DNA of 64,000 bases, taken from positions 1 through 64,000 of the forward strand of contig NZ_JARWOV010000194.1 of assembly GCF_029868855.1 (NCBI RefSeq), in the 5' to 3' direction. Positions 17,270-25,999 of this stretch are shown piece after piece. Both the position numbers and the translations under genes were made by a program. The notes under the pieces were generated by a model. It was not told where the DNA came from. It ran no database searches and saw only the letters and a list, made by a program, of their open reading frames with translations. This stretch comes from Nocardia carnea (GTDB lineage Bacteria > Actinomycetota > Actinomycetes > Mycobacteriales > Mycobacteriaceae). Numbering within the stretch: the stretch's first letter is position 1; every line of letters starts with the position of its first letter.

Positions 17270-18310
17270 TCATGCGCCGCTCGTCACGGCAGCACACGAC
17301 GCCCGTTCCACCAGCCGAGCCCCGATCCGGTACGTTCGCCCGTCCGGGGGCGCCGCGTCGTTGATCTGCTGGAACAGCAGGTCCATGGCGAGGTTGGCCA
17401 GCTGGGCCGCACCGTTGTCGACCACGGTGATCGGCGGTTGCCACATCGCCAGCCACGGCATGTCCTCGTGGCAGACCAGTGACAACTCCTCGGGTACGGA
17501 GATACCCCGGCCCACCAACGTGGGCAGGATCCCGAATACCGCCTCGTGGTTCGCGGCATACAGGGCCGTCATCGATTCGGCGGAATCCAACAGCGAATTC
17601 ACGGCTTCGGCGCCGAACTCGGTGGTGAACGGGCCTTTACGTACGATCGCCTCGTCCACCTCGATCCCGGCGGCCGCCAAGGCCGAGCAGTAGCCCTCGT
17701 ACCGCTCGCGGCCGGAAGTCGCCTCCGCGGTACCGCCGATATAGCCGATCCGCCGGTGCCCGAGGGCGAGCAGATGCGCGGTCGCATCCCGCGCGCCGTC
17801 GATATCGTCGGCGAGTACGGTCGAGGCCTTGCTGCCCCGGACGGAGCGGATGAGGTTCACCACCGCCCGCCCCTGCGTGAGCAGGGCATTGGAAGCCGGC
17901 GCACTGCGACCGCTGCCGATGACGATGGTTCCGTCCACCCCGTGCTCACCGAGCATGGCCAGCACATCGTTCTCCCGGGCCGGATCCGCATCGGTAATGC
18001 ACAGCAGAACTTGGTATCCGGCCGCGGAGGCCCGTTTGTGCACCACTTCGGCGATGGTGTGGAAAGACGCGTTGATCAGGTTGTTCATCACCAGGCCGAG
18101 CAGATGGGAGCGGTTCGACCGCAAGGCGCTCGCGGCCCGGTTGGGGCGGTAGCCGAGCGAGCGCGCGGCCTCCTCGACGGCCGCCCGGGTCTGCGGAGAG
18201 ATCAACGACGACCCGCTCAACGCACGCGATGCCGTACTGCGCGATACACCCGCAGCAACCGCCACGTCGACCAATGTGACCGCCACCGGTCCCCCATCCT
18301 CTCGATCCAT
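17270..18310 (-). CDS. LacI-family transcriptional regulator
   Basis: 346 residues from ATG 18310. The helix-turn-helix is VTLVDVAVAAGVSRSTASRA (about 11-30) with hinge region SLGYRPNRAASALRS. The periplasmic-binding-like effector domain contains GTIVIGSG, GHRRIGYIGG and ALYAANHEA. It lies between the importer operon, on the same strand, and the divergent catabolic operon. The identical palindromes in front of both are its most likely operators, so it would coordinate uptake and breakdown of one nutrient. A GTG eight codons downstream is an alternative start. Confidence 0.9.
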   Translation of the reverse strand: MDREDGGPVAVTLVDVAVAAGVSRSTASRALSGSSLISPQTRAAVEEAARSLGYRPNRAASALRSNRSHLLGLVMNNLINASFHTIAEVVHKRASAAGYQVLLCITDADPARENDVLAMLGEHGVDGTIVIGSGRSAPASNALLTQGRAVVNLIRSVRGSKASTVLADDIDGARDATAHLLALGHRRIGYIGGTAEATSGRERYEGYCSALAAAGIEVDEAIVRKGPFTTEFGAEAVNSLLDSAESMTALYAANHEAVFGILPTLVGRGISVPEELSLVCHEDMPWLAMWQPPITVVDNGAAQLANLAMDLLFQQINDAAPPDGRTYRIGARLVERASCAAVTSGA

Positions 18311-18390
18311 TCTCCGGACACCCACATTCGACAGTGCCCGCGTTACGACTACGTTTCCGGGCTTGACTGTGCCACCCGTTCGACGGCAGT

Positions 18391-18409
18391 CTATGCAATC
18401 GATCCCATA
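18391..18409. promoter_or_regulatory. LacI-type operator, catabolic-operon/autoregulatory copy
   Basis: CTATGCAATCGATCCCATA is the exact reverse complement of bases 2-20 of the importer copy at 17146-17165. It sits 81 bp from the LacI start and about 52 bp upstream of the DapA-family start, so it could control both divergent genes. Confidence 0.8.
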
Positions 18410-18460
18410 AATGTCGTAGATCGACCGATTCTCGAATTCATTTCGCTCGGAAGGCACTCC

Positions 18461-19423
18461 ATGAATCGCGATGATGTCGCGTGGTCCGGATACTGGCCCG
18501 CCGCCCCGACCCCGTTCACCCGGTCGGGCGCCGTCGATACCGATGCCCTGACGGCATTGATGAACCTGTACGCGGACATGGGGGTGCACGGCGTACTCGT
18601 CAACGGAAGTACGGGTGAGTGGTTCAGCCAATCCGGCGACGAACGCCGGATGGTTGCCGAAGTGGCGGTCGACGCGGTTGCGGGCCGATTCCCCGTGGTG
18701 ATCGGGGTGAGTGCCTATACGGCTCGGCAATCCGCCGAACTGGCAGTTCATGCCGCATCGGTCGGCGCCGACGGGGCCCTGGCGACACCGCCGCCCTATG
18801 TACACACCTCGGCCGACGAAACCGTGCAGTACTACCGCGCCGTCTCCACGGCAACGACCCTGCCGTTCATGGTGTACAACTGGCCCCGCGGTGTCGCGCT
18901 GGACATGGGGACGATTCCGGGCCTGTTCTCCCGGCTGGCCGACTTGGACAATGTCGTCGCGATCAAGGACAGCACCGGCGACTGGCTGTCGATGCTGGAC
19001 ACCGTCGAGGCGGTATCGGATCGGGTGCGGGTGTTCGGGAGTTTCCTGCACCGGCGTGGTCTCGCGACACTGCTCGAACTCGGCGGCGACGGGAATATCG
19101 ACGGTGGGGGCGTGGGCGCACCCTTCGCGGTGCCCTACTATCGCGCGGTCGCGGCCCGCGACGCCGAAACGGCCAGGGAATGGGTGGACAGGTACCAGGC
19201 CCTTTCGGGTCGGCTCGTCAATTCCGACTACAGCGGCGTGTACGCCTCGCCCATCCCCCAGCTGAAAGCGGTGATGAAGCTGCTCGGCCAGCCGGGAGGG
19301 GAGGTCCGGGAACCGCTGCTGCCGGTGACGGATCCGGCGGTACTCGACGCCCTGCGTGCCGTCGTCGCCGATTCCGGGATAGCCGACGCGTCCGCCGCCG
19401 TGGCGGGAGCCGGCCGTGGCTGA
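18461..19423 (+). CDS. Dihydrodipicolinate synthase/N-acetylneuraminate lyase family protein
   Basis: 320 residues from ATG 18461. It is a class I aldolase-like TIM barrel with the G-x-x-G-E motif NGSTGEW (about 46-52), the proton-shuttle Tyr in FMVYNWP (about 139) and the Schiff-base Lys in VVAIKDSTGD (about 168). Catalytic residues are intact. In catabolic operons this family includes lyases and deaminases, such as the pyrroline-4-hydroxy-2-carboxylate deaminase of hydroxyproline breakdown. First gene of the LacI-controlled operon; its end overlaps the oxidase gene by 8 bases. Confidence 0.88.
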   Translation: MNRDDVAWSGYWPAAPTPFTRSGAVDTDALTALMNLYADMGVHGVLVNGSTGEWFSQSGDERRMVAEVAVDAVAGRFPVVIGVSAYTARQSAELAVHAASVGADGALATPPPYVHTSADETVQYYRAVSTATTLPFMVYNWPRGVALDMGTIPGLFSRLADLDNVVAIKDSTGDWLSMLDTVEAVSDRVRVFGSFLHRRGLATLLELGGDGNIDGGGVGAPFAVPYYRAVAARDAETAREWVDRYQALSGRLVNSDYSGVYASPIPQLKAVMKLLGQPGGEVREPLLPVTDPAVLDALRAVVADSGIADASAAVAGAGRG

Positions 19424-20561
19424 GCTGGACGCCGTGGTCATCGGTGCGGGAATCGTCGGCGCGGCAACGGCATTGGCACTGACCCGATCTGGTTGCCGGG
19501 TGGCCGTACTCGATCGCACAGCACCCAACACGGCCGGGTCCGGCACCACTGCGGGAAACCTGCACATCCAGACCATCCACACCCGGCGCCCGGGTCAGGG
19601 CACCGCCGTGGACGTCGAGAAGCTGCTTCCCCTGCAGCGGGCGACGAGCGACCTGTGGGACATGCTCGCCGATACCGTGCCCGGGCTCGGCCTCAATCGC
19701 TGCGGCGGTTTCATGGTCGCCGAGACCGACGAACAGGTCCACGCCCTGCACACCAAATATCGGTGGGAACAGTCGGCGGGCATACCCACCGAAGTACTCA
19801 CGGGGGACGCGGCACGGCACGCCCTGCCGCAGCTGGGACCGACCGTGGAAGCCGCGACCTGGTGTCCGTGGGACGGATTCGCCGAACCGGATATGGCCGG
19901 GCCCGCGCTGCTCCGGCAGGCGGTCGCCGAAGGCGCGCACGTGTACCCCGGCACGCCGGTCACCGGTCTGGAACGTGCGCGTGCGGAATGGTGTGTGAGT
20001 ACGCCCGAGGGATCCTGGCGGGCCCCCGCGGTGATCGATGCGGCCGGCCCGTGGATGGCCGCGATCGCCGCCCTGGCCGGGGTGAACCTGGATCTGACAC
20101 CCACTTCGCTGCAGATGCACGCGCTGGCCGCCGAGCCGGATGCGCTTCGGGTACTGGTCCAGCACGTCGGCGAGGGCATGTCGATCAAACAGGATCGGCG
20201 GCACCGGCTCGTCCTCGGCGGCGGCTGGCCCGCCGGTCCGTTCCACGACCGCGACGCCGCTCCCCTCCGCACCGACAGCACAGCGGGCAATCTCGCCCAG
20301 GTCGAGCGCCTGCTACCGGCGCTCTACCGGATGCCACTGCTCGACGCCTGGACCGGGCCGGTGGTCACGACACCGGACGAGATGCCGGTCATCGGTGCAG
20401 TGGCCGGCATACCCGGGCTCTTCTTCGCGGGTGGCACCTACTCGTTCACCTTCGCACCGCTGTGGGCACAGCTGATCACCGCGATGGTGCACGGGAACAC
20501 ACCCGATCTCGATGTCTCCGCGTTCTCCCCTACCCGCCTCGTCCGGCAACCCACCCACTGA
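19416..20561 (+). CDS. FAD-dependent oxidoreductase of the DAO family
   Basis: 381 residues from GTG 19416. The N-terminal GAGIVGAATALALTRSG motif binds FAD; the C-terminal GGTYSFTFAPLWAQLI is the second FAD contact of D-amino-acid/sarcosine-oxidase-like enzymes, including HcnC and D-hydroxyproline dehydrogenase types. After the first strand it reads GSGTTAGNLHIQ, the substrate-loop region of this subgroup. It probably oxidises a secondary or D-amino acid to an imine that the upstream DapA-family enzyme could process. Translationally coupled to that gene. Confidence 0.88.
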   Translation: MAELDAVVIGAGIVGAATALALTRSGCRVAVLDRTAPNTAGSGTTAGNLHIQTIHTRRPGQGTAVDVEKLLPLQRATSDLWDMLADTVPGLGLNRCGGFMVAETDEQVHALHTKYRWEQSAGIPTEVLTGDAARHALPQLGPTVEAATWCPWDGFAEPDMAGPALLRQAVAEGAHVYPGTPVTGLERARAEWCVSTPEGSWRAPAVIDAAGPWMAAIAALAGVNLDLTPTSLQMHALAAEPDALRVLVQHVGEGMSIKQDRRHRLVLGGGWPAGPFHDRDAAPLRTDSTAGNLAQVERLLPALYRMPLLDAWTGPVVTTPDEMPVIGAVAGIPGLFFAGGTYSFTFAPLWAQLITAMVHGNTPDLDVSAFSPTRLVRQPTH

Positions 20562-20574
20562 AAGGACTGTTCCC

Positions 20575-20961
20575 ATGGCAATTGTCACGATGTTCGTCAA
20601 CGGGCAGGCGATGTCCGGCGGCTCCCTGCACGATGCGCTGCACAGGGCCCGATTCCTCGGCCGGGCCGAGACTGCTCCGCGATACCGGTTCTATTCGGTC
20701 CGCGACGAATTCCCCGGCCTGCATCCGGTCACCAGCGGGGGCGTCTCCGTACCGGGTGAACTCTACGAGGTCGAGTACGACGTCCTCCGCGACGAACTGC
20801 TCCCACGGGAACCCGAGGAACTCGAACTGGGTGTGATCGAGCTGGCGGACGGCAATGGATCGCTGTCGATGCGGATGCGCAGCAACGCCTTGGACGCGGC
20901 GGGCGTCATCGATATCAGCGACCGCGGCGGATGGGTCGCCTACCGGAAGGCATCGCGATGA
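20575..20961 (+). CDS. Allophanate-hydrolase-related small protein (GGACT-like fold)
   Basis: 128 residues from ATG 20575 after an AAAGGA site. The phrases VTMFVNGQAMSGGSLHDAL, APRYRFYSVRDEFPGL and VPGELYEVEYDVL resemble the C-terminal domain of AtzF-type allophanate hydrolase and gamma-glutamylcyclotransferase-like folds. Here it stands alone without the amidase domain. It lies between the oxidase and the hydantoinase, and its stop overlaps the hydantoinase start. A role in ureido-compound turnover or decarboxylation is inferred from the family link and neighbours only. Confidence 0.65.
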   Translation: MAIVTMFVNGQAMSGGSLHDALHRARFLGRAETAPRYRFYSVRDEFPGLHPVTSGGVSVPGELYEVEYDVLRDELLPREPEELELGVIELADGNGSLSMRMRSNALDAAGVIDISDRGGWVAYRKASR

Positions 20962-22343
20962 AGGTCGTCCGTGGCGGTACCGTCGTCGAATCCCACTGGT
21001 CGGCACCGGCGGATCTGCTGATCGAGAACGACATCGTCGTGGCCGTTCTCGCACCCGGCACCGAGGTCGACCCCGCCGCCGAGGTCATCGACGCGACAGG
21101 CAAACTCGTCATGCCCGGCGGAGTCGACCCACACTGCCATGTCGGATTCACCTCCGGTGAGTTCACCTCGCTGGACTCCTACCGGGAATGCACCACCGCC
21201 GCGGTGTTCGGCGGTACGACCACGATCGTCGACTTCGCCATCCCGCGACCGGGTCAGCAACCACTCGATGCCGCCGAGAAACAACGCGCGAAGGCGACCG
21301 ACGGGCTGTGCGATTCGGCGCTGCACGCCTGCGTCGTCGAATGGAACGACACCACCGCCGGCCAGCTCGCCACGATGGCCGCCGCCGGTATCCGCACGGT
21401 GAAGATGTTCACCACCTACGCGGGCGAAACGATGGCGAACGAGCACACCATCCTGAAGACCATGCAGACCACCCGTGACCTCGGTGGGATGGTCGTGATC
21501 CACTGTGAATCCGACGCCATCGTCACAGAAGCACAGAACCTCGCGGCGGCGAGTGCCGGTATCGACGCGTCGCAGATGTCGCTCACCCGGCCGGAGCTGG
21601 CCGAAACCGCTTCCGTCGCGGCGATCCTGGCGATCGCGGAATCACAACAGGCACCCGTGTACTTCGTCCACCAATCGACCCCGGCAGCTGTCGAGCTGGT
21701 CGCGCAGGCCCGCAAGCGCGGTCTGATCGCCTTCACCGAATCGGTGGCCCACCACCTCGTCCTCGACGATTCCCGGTACCGCGGCGAACATCCGGAACGC
21801 TTCGTCTGCTGCCCGCCGCTGCGCTCGGCCGATATCGTCGAAGAGCTCGGCCGGCATCTGTTCACCGGCCACATCACCACCGTCGGCTCCGACCACTGCT
21901 GCTACGACACGGCCCAGAAACGCGTTCACCGGCACGATGTCCGCCATATGCCGAACGGTCTGCCCGGCGTCGAGACCCGGCTTCCGGTGATCTATTCGCA
22001 CTATGTCGGCCGACTGGGCCTGTCCCCGAGCCGCTTCGTGGAACTCACCTCGGCCAACCCCGCCCGGACCAACGGTTTGTATCCGCGGAAGGGTTCGCTG
22101 ATGCCGGGAGCCGACGCCGATATCGCGATCTGGGACCCGGACCTGGAGTGGACGGTGACGGTCGACGCCCTGCACATGGCGACCGACTACACACCGTACG
22201 AGGGATACCGTTTACGTGGTAAACCGGTCACCGTACTCGTCCGGGGCACGGTGGTCGTGCACGACGGCGAACTGGTCGACCTCACTCCCCGCGGGCGTCA
22301 TCTCGAGGCGGCACCACTCGACTTCGGCCCTGCCCGGGGGTAG
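20958..22343 (+). CDS. Hydantoinase/dihydropyrimidinase-type amidohydrolase
   Basis: 461 residues from ATG 20958. Metal ligands are in PGGVDPHCHVG (about 53-63), a probable carboxylated Lys in IRTVKMFTTY (about 152), VVIHCESD (about 184), VYFVHQST (about 238) and VGSDHCCY (about 313). This is the full D-hydantoinase/DHPase set, so an active cyclic-amide hydrolase is expected, opening a hydantoin, dihydropyrimidine or related ring. Last gene of the LacI-regulated operon; it overlaps the small upstream gene by 4 bases. Confidence 0.9.
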   Translation: MKVVRGGTVVESHWSAPADLLIENDIVVAVLAPGTEVDPAAEVIDATGKLVMPGGVDPHCHVGFTSGEFTSLDSYRECTTAAVFGGTTTIVDFAIPRPGQQPLDAAEKQRAKATDGLCDSALHACVVEWNDTTAGQLATMAAAGIRTVKMFTTYAGETMANEHTILKTMQTTRDLGGMVVIHCESDAIVTEAQNLAAASAGIDASQMSLTRPELAETASVAAILAIAESQQAPVYFVHQSTPAAVELVAQARKRGLIAFTESVAHHLVLDDSRYRGEHPERFVCCPPLRSADIVEELGRHLFTGHITTVGSDHCCYDTAQKRVHRHDVRHMPNGLPGVETRLPVIYSHYVGRLGLSPSRFVELTSANPARTNGLYPRKGSLMPGADADIAIWDPDLEWTVTVDALHMATDYTPYEGYRLRGKPVTVLVRGTVVVHDGELVDLTPRGRHLEAAPLDFGPARG

Positions 22344-22666
22344 TAGTCGACGCCGTATGCCCCGGTCCGAGGAGCGCGGCAGCGGGTCGGCCCCAGGGGT
22401 GAGGGGTGACCCGGTGAGGTGGTCACCCCCTCACCAGGTTGTTCGAGCGCTCCGCCACGCATCGCTGACCGGCCGAACGTCGGCGAATAGGTACCGACCG
22501 GCGGGCAACTCCTGACCACCCGTATCCGCACCGGCCGGAACCGCCGACCCGGCACCGCGCCCGGAATCTCGCCGCTGCTGCGCCCCGGGCATACAGTTGA
22601 GGTGGCGAGAGGTACGCATATGCCACCCGGTGCCCACACAGATACTCGACGGATCGAGTTCCGGCC
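22344..22666. other. Intergenic region between hydantoinase operon and PknK-like gene
   Basis: 323 bp without a credible gene. It holds a strong hairpin at 22398-22435 and, nearer the kinase gene, a TACAGT hexamer at 22592-22597 that resembles an actinobacterial -10 element and would give a 5' leader of about 60 bases. The frames that cross it show shadow-like composition. Confidence 0.5.
22398..22435. terminator. Hairpin downstream of the hydantoinase operon
   Basis: Arms GGTGAGGGGTGACC (from 22398) and GGTCACCCCCTCACC (to 22435) pair with a single bulged C and a 9-base loop. Only a short TTGTTC follows, so this would be an imperfect intrinsic terminator of the kind common in GC-rich actinomycetes. 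An operator role cannot be excluded. Confidence 0.5.
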
Positions 22667-25600
22667 ATGACCGCCGAAGATCCGCTGCGAACGCGTCGTG
22701 AGTCGACGATATCGGTCGCCGCGGAGCTCGCTGCGGCCGGTTTCACGGCGGCCACGGAGATCGGGCGCGGCGGGTTCGGAGTCGTTTACCGCTGCACCCA
22801 GCAGGCGCTCGATCGCACGGTGGCGGTCAAGATCCTCACGGGTGAGGCCGACGAGGAGAATCAGGCCCGATTCGTGCGGGAACAGCGGGCGATGGGCCGG
22901 CTCACCGGGCACCCCAATATCGTGCCCGTGCTGGAGACCGGGGTCACCGACGGCGGCCGCCTCTATCTGGTCACGCCCTACTACGCATCGGGTTCGCTCG
23001 ACAACCGGATCCGCCGCTTCGGGCCGCTGACCGCGGCAGACGCGTTACAGCTCGGGGTGAAGATCGCGGGCGCCCTGGAAAGCGCGCACCGGGTGGGGAT
23101 CGTCCACCGGGATGTCAAACCCGGCAACATCCTGCTGACCGACTACGGGGAACCGACGCTGACCGATTTCGGGATCGCGCAGATCGCCGGCGGCTTCCGG
23201 ACCGCGGAGGGCACTGTCACCGGATCCCCGGCCTACACCGCACCGGAGGTACTGGAAGGAAGCACACCGACCCCCGCCGCCGATGTGTACGGGCTCGGTG
23301 CCACGCTGTTCAGTGCGCTCACCGGCCATGCGGCATTCGAACGCCGCACCGGCGAGAAAATCGTGACGCAGTTCTTACGGATCACCACCCAGCCGGTGCC
23401 GGACCTGCGCGAACACGGTATCGCCGGCGATGTCACCGCGCTGGTGGAAACGGCGATGAACCGGGATCCCCGGGCGCGGCCCTCCGCGGCCGGTTTCGGA
23501 GAGAATGCCCGCCGAGTACAACAGCGGCACGGTTATCCGATCGGTGCGATGGCGCTACGCGATACCCCGCTCGACGCGAAACGGGACGTGAAGGCGCCGA
23601 GCCCCCGCACCCCGGCAGTCCCCCATCGCACCGGCAACCTTCCACTCGAGCTGACAAGCATGGTCAACCGGCGGACAGAATCGGCAGAGGTGAAGAATCT
23701 GCTGTCCACCCACCGGCTGGTGACGCTCACCGGGATCGGCGGCGTCGGGAAGACGCGGCTGGCGTTGCGCGTAGCCACGCAGGTCGCACGGGACTACCCG
23801 GACGGCGTATGGATGGTCGATCTGGCCGACGTATCGGACGCCTCCATCCTCGTGGACGTCGTCGCCGCCGCCGTCGGCGTGCGCGACGAATCGGCCGCCC
23901 CGCTGATCGATGTGCTGGTGGACTTCCTGTGCCCGCGCAACACCCTGCTCGTATTGGACAACTGCGAACAATTGGTACAGGCGGTTGCCGAGTTGAACGA
24001 GCAGATGCTGCGGATCTGCCCCGAGCTGAGCCTGCTCGTGACCAGCCGGGAGCCGTTGAACATCGCCGGGGAAGCAGTCCTGCGGATTTCGCCGCTCACG
24101 GTCCCCGACCAGGGACGGGAACCGAGCCTGAAGGGAATGCCCCGCTTCGATGCCGTCACTTTGTTCGCCGAGCGGGCCGCCGCGGTGGTACCGGGATTCG
24201 AGCTCGACGAGGACAACAAAGGCGCGGTCGCCGGTATCTGCGCCCGGCTGGAAGGTCTGCCATTGGCGATCGAACTCGCGGCCGCCCGGATGCGCACCCT
24301 GTCACCGCAGCAGATCCTGCAACGTCTCAACGACCGGTACTCGCTGCTGACCAACTCCGCCCGCACCGCGCCGACGCGCCAGCAGACGCTGCGGTTGTCC
24401 ATGGACTGGAGCTACGAGCTGTGCACTCCGGCCGAGCAGCAGCTGTGGGCGCAGCTCGCGGTATTCGCCGGCAGCTGTGAACTGGACGCCGTCGAAGGTG
24501 TCTGTGGTATCGATACGGGACCGCTGAGCCTGTTGGACGTCCTGTCGTCACTGGTCGACAAATCCATCCTGGCCCGGGAGGAAACCGGCGCTGTCGTTCG
24601 CTACCGGATGCTGGAGACCCTACGCGACTACGGCCGCCAGGAACTGCGGGAAGCGGGCCGGCTGCGGGACCTGCGCCGCCGGCACCACGATTGGTACCAG
24701 CGCCTGATCTCCGATGCCGCGGCCGGGTGGATCAGCGCGGAACAGCCGCGCTGGATCGCGCGGCTGGAACGGGAGCAGGCCAATCTGCGCGACGCGCTCG
24801 AGCACTGTCTGTCCGAGGACACTCCCGCGGCGATCGAATCGGGTATGCGCACGGCCACGGGGCTCTACGAGTTCTGGAACTTCCGCGGCCTGTACGGCGA
24901 GGGCCGATCCTGGCTGGACCGCTTCCTCGCCCGTTCCGGAATCCAGGCGGTACCGGTACGCATCGCGGCGCTGTGCGCGGCCGGCAAGCTGGCCGCGTCG
25001 CACGGCGAATTTCCGGCGGCGGCGGCACGGCTGGAAGAGGCGCGGGCCCTGGCCGGCTCCGAGGTGGGGCGGTCGACGCGCGCGCAGATCGCCTACGCCG
25101 AAGGCCTCCTCGCCCTCGCGGAGGGCGAATCCGAAGGCGCCCGTACGTATCTCGAACAAGCGGTGGAGCTGACGGGTTCCGAACCGCACGGCCAGCTCAG
25201 GATGAGTACGCTCGCCGTACTCGCGTTCGCGTACGAGCTGGGCGGCGATACCGCCCGCGCCGGCGAGTTGTACGGGGATGTGCTGTCGGTTACCGGGCCG
25301 TGCGGCGAGGTGCTCCATCGCGCGGCGGCACTGCGCGGGCTGGGTGTAGCGGAATGGCGCCACGGTGCGCGCGAACGGGCCCAGCAGTTGCTGACGGAGG
25401 CACTGCGGGTGAACAGTGGACTGGACAGCAAGGTGATCGCGGTGCTGTGCCTCGAGGCACTCGCCTGGACGGTCGACGCCCGCCGGGACGCCGAGCGGGC
25501 GGCCGTGCTGATGGGTGCCGCCCAGGGATTGTCGCCGGCGGGCAGTCAGGTGATGACCGTTCTCCACAATATGTGGCGATTCCATGACGACTGCGAAGAG

Positions 25601-25927
25601 GATGCCCGCCGCATACTGGGCAACCGCGGTTTCGATACCGCCCACCGCCGTGGCTCTGCGATGAGTATGAATGCGGCCCTCGCCTATGCCCTGGGGGTAC
25701 GGGGGACCACCGGGCCGGCCGAATCCGGCTCGACGGGCACCTTGACCAAGCGTGAGCGGCAGGTCGCCGAGCTGGTGGCGCAGGGGCTGAGCAACAAGCA
25801 GATCGCGACGAAACTGGTGGTATCCCAGCGCACGGCGCAGAGCCATGTGGAACATATCTTGACCAAACTCGGTTTCAACTCCCGCGCACAGATCGCCGCC
25901 TGGATCACCGAACACGCCCGGGGCTGA
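22667..25927 (+). CDS. PknK-like Ser/Thr kinase fused to an NB-ARC-type ATPase and LuxR DNA-binding domain
   Basis: 1086 residues. The kinase domain (about 25-290) has glycine loop GRGGFG (33-38), Lys55 in VAVK, catalytic HRDVKPGN (147-154), DFG (167-169) and APE (192-194), so it should be active. A STAND/NB-ARC-like ATPase follows with P-loop GIGGVGKT (356-363) and Walker B-like LLVLDNCEQ (about 430). A TPR-like helical region (about 700-1000) leads to a LuxR helix-turn-helix over the last 61 residues (LTKRERQVAELVAQGLSNKQ onward). Length and order match mycobacterial PknK (about 1110 residues). It probably couples phosphorylation and ligand sensing to transcription. Confidence 0.88.
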   Translation: MTAEDPLRTRRESTISVAAELAAAGFTAATEIGRGGFGVVYRCTQQALDRTVAVKILTGEADEENQARFVREQRAMGRLTGHPNIVPVLETGVTDGGRLYLVTPYYASGSLDNRIRRFGPLTAADALQLGVKIAGALESAHRVGIVHRDVKPGNILLTDYGEPTLTDFGIAQIAGGFRTAEGTVTGSPAYTAPEVLEGSTPTPAADVYGLGATLFSALTGHAAFERRTGEKIVTQFLRITTQPVPDLREHGIAGDVTALVETAMNRDPRARPSAAGFGENARRVQQRHGYPIGAMALRDTPLDAKRDVKAPSPRTPAVPHRTGNLPLELTSMVNRRTESAEVKNLLSTHRLVTLTGIGGVGKTRLALRVATQVARDYPDGVWMVDLADVSDASILVDVVAAAVGVRDESAAPLIDVLVDFLCPRNTLLVLDNCEQLVQAVAELNEQMLRICPELSLLVTSREPLNIAGEAVLRISPLTVPDQGREPSLKGMPRFDAVTLFAERAAAVVPGFELDEDNKGAVAGICARLEGLPLAIELAAARMRTLSPQQILQRLNDRYSLLTNSARTAPTRQQTLRLSMDWSYELCTPAEQQLWAQLAVFAGSCELDAVEGVCGIDTGPLSLLDVLSSLVDKSILAREETGAVVRYRMLETLRDYGRQELREAGRLRDLRRRHHDWYQRLISDAAAGWISAEQPRWIARLEREQANLRDALEHCLSEDTPAAIESGMRTATGLYEFWNFRGLYGEGRSWLDRFLARSGIQAVPVRIAALCAAGKLAASHGEFPAAAARLEEARALAGSEVGRSTRAQIAYAEGLLALAEGESEGARTYLEQAVELTGSEPHGQLRMSTLAVLAFAYELGGDTARAGELYGDVLSVTGPCGEVLHRAAALRGLGVAEWRHGARERAQQLLTEALRVNSGLDSKVIAVLCLEALAWTVDARRDAERAAVLMGAAQGLSPAGSQVMTVLHNMWRFHDDCEEDARRILGNRGFDTAHRRGSAMSMNAALAYALGVRGTTGPAESGSTGTLTKRERQVAELVAQGLSNKQIATKLVVSQRTAQSHVEHILTKLGFNSRAQIAAWITEHARG

Positions 25928-25999
25928 GCTGCGATACCGACGGGCCGATCCGCCGTTCGCTGGGACCGGCTGCCGCCACCGTTTGCGCTCGCGCCGGTA

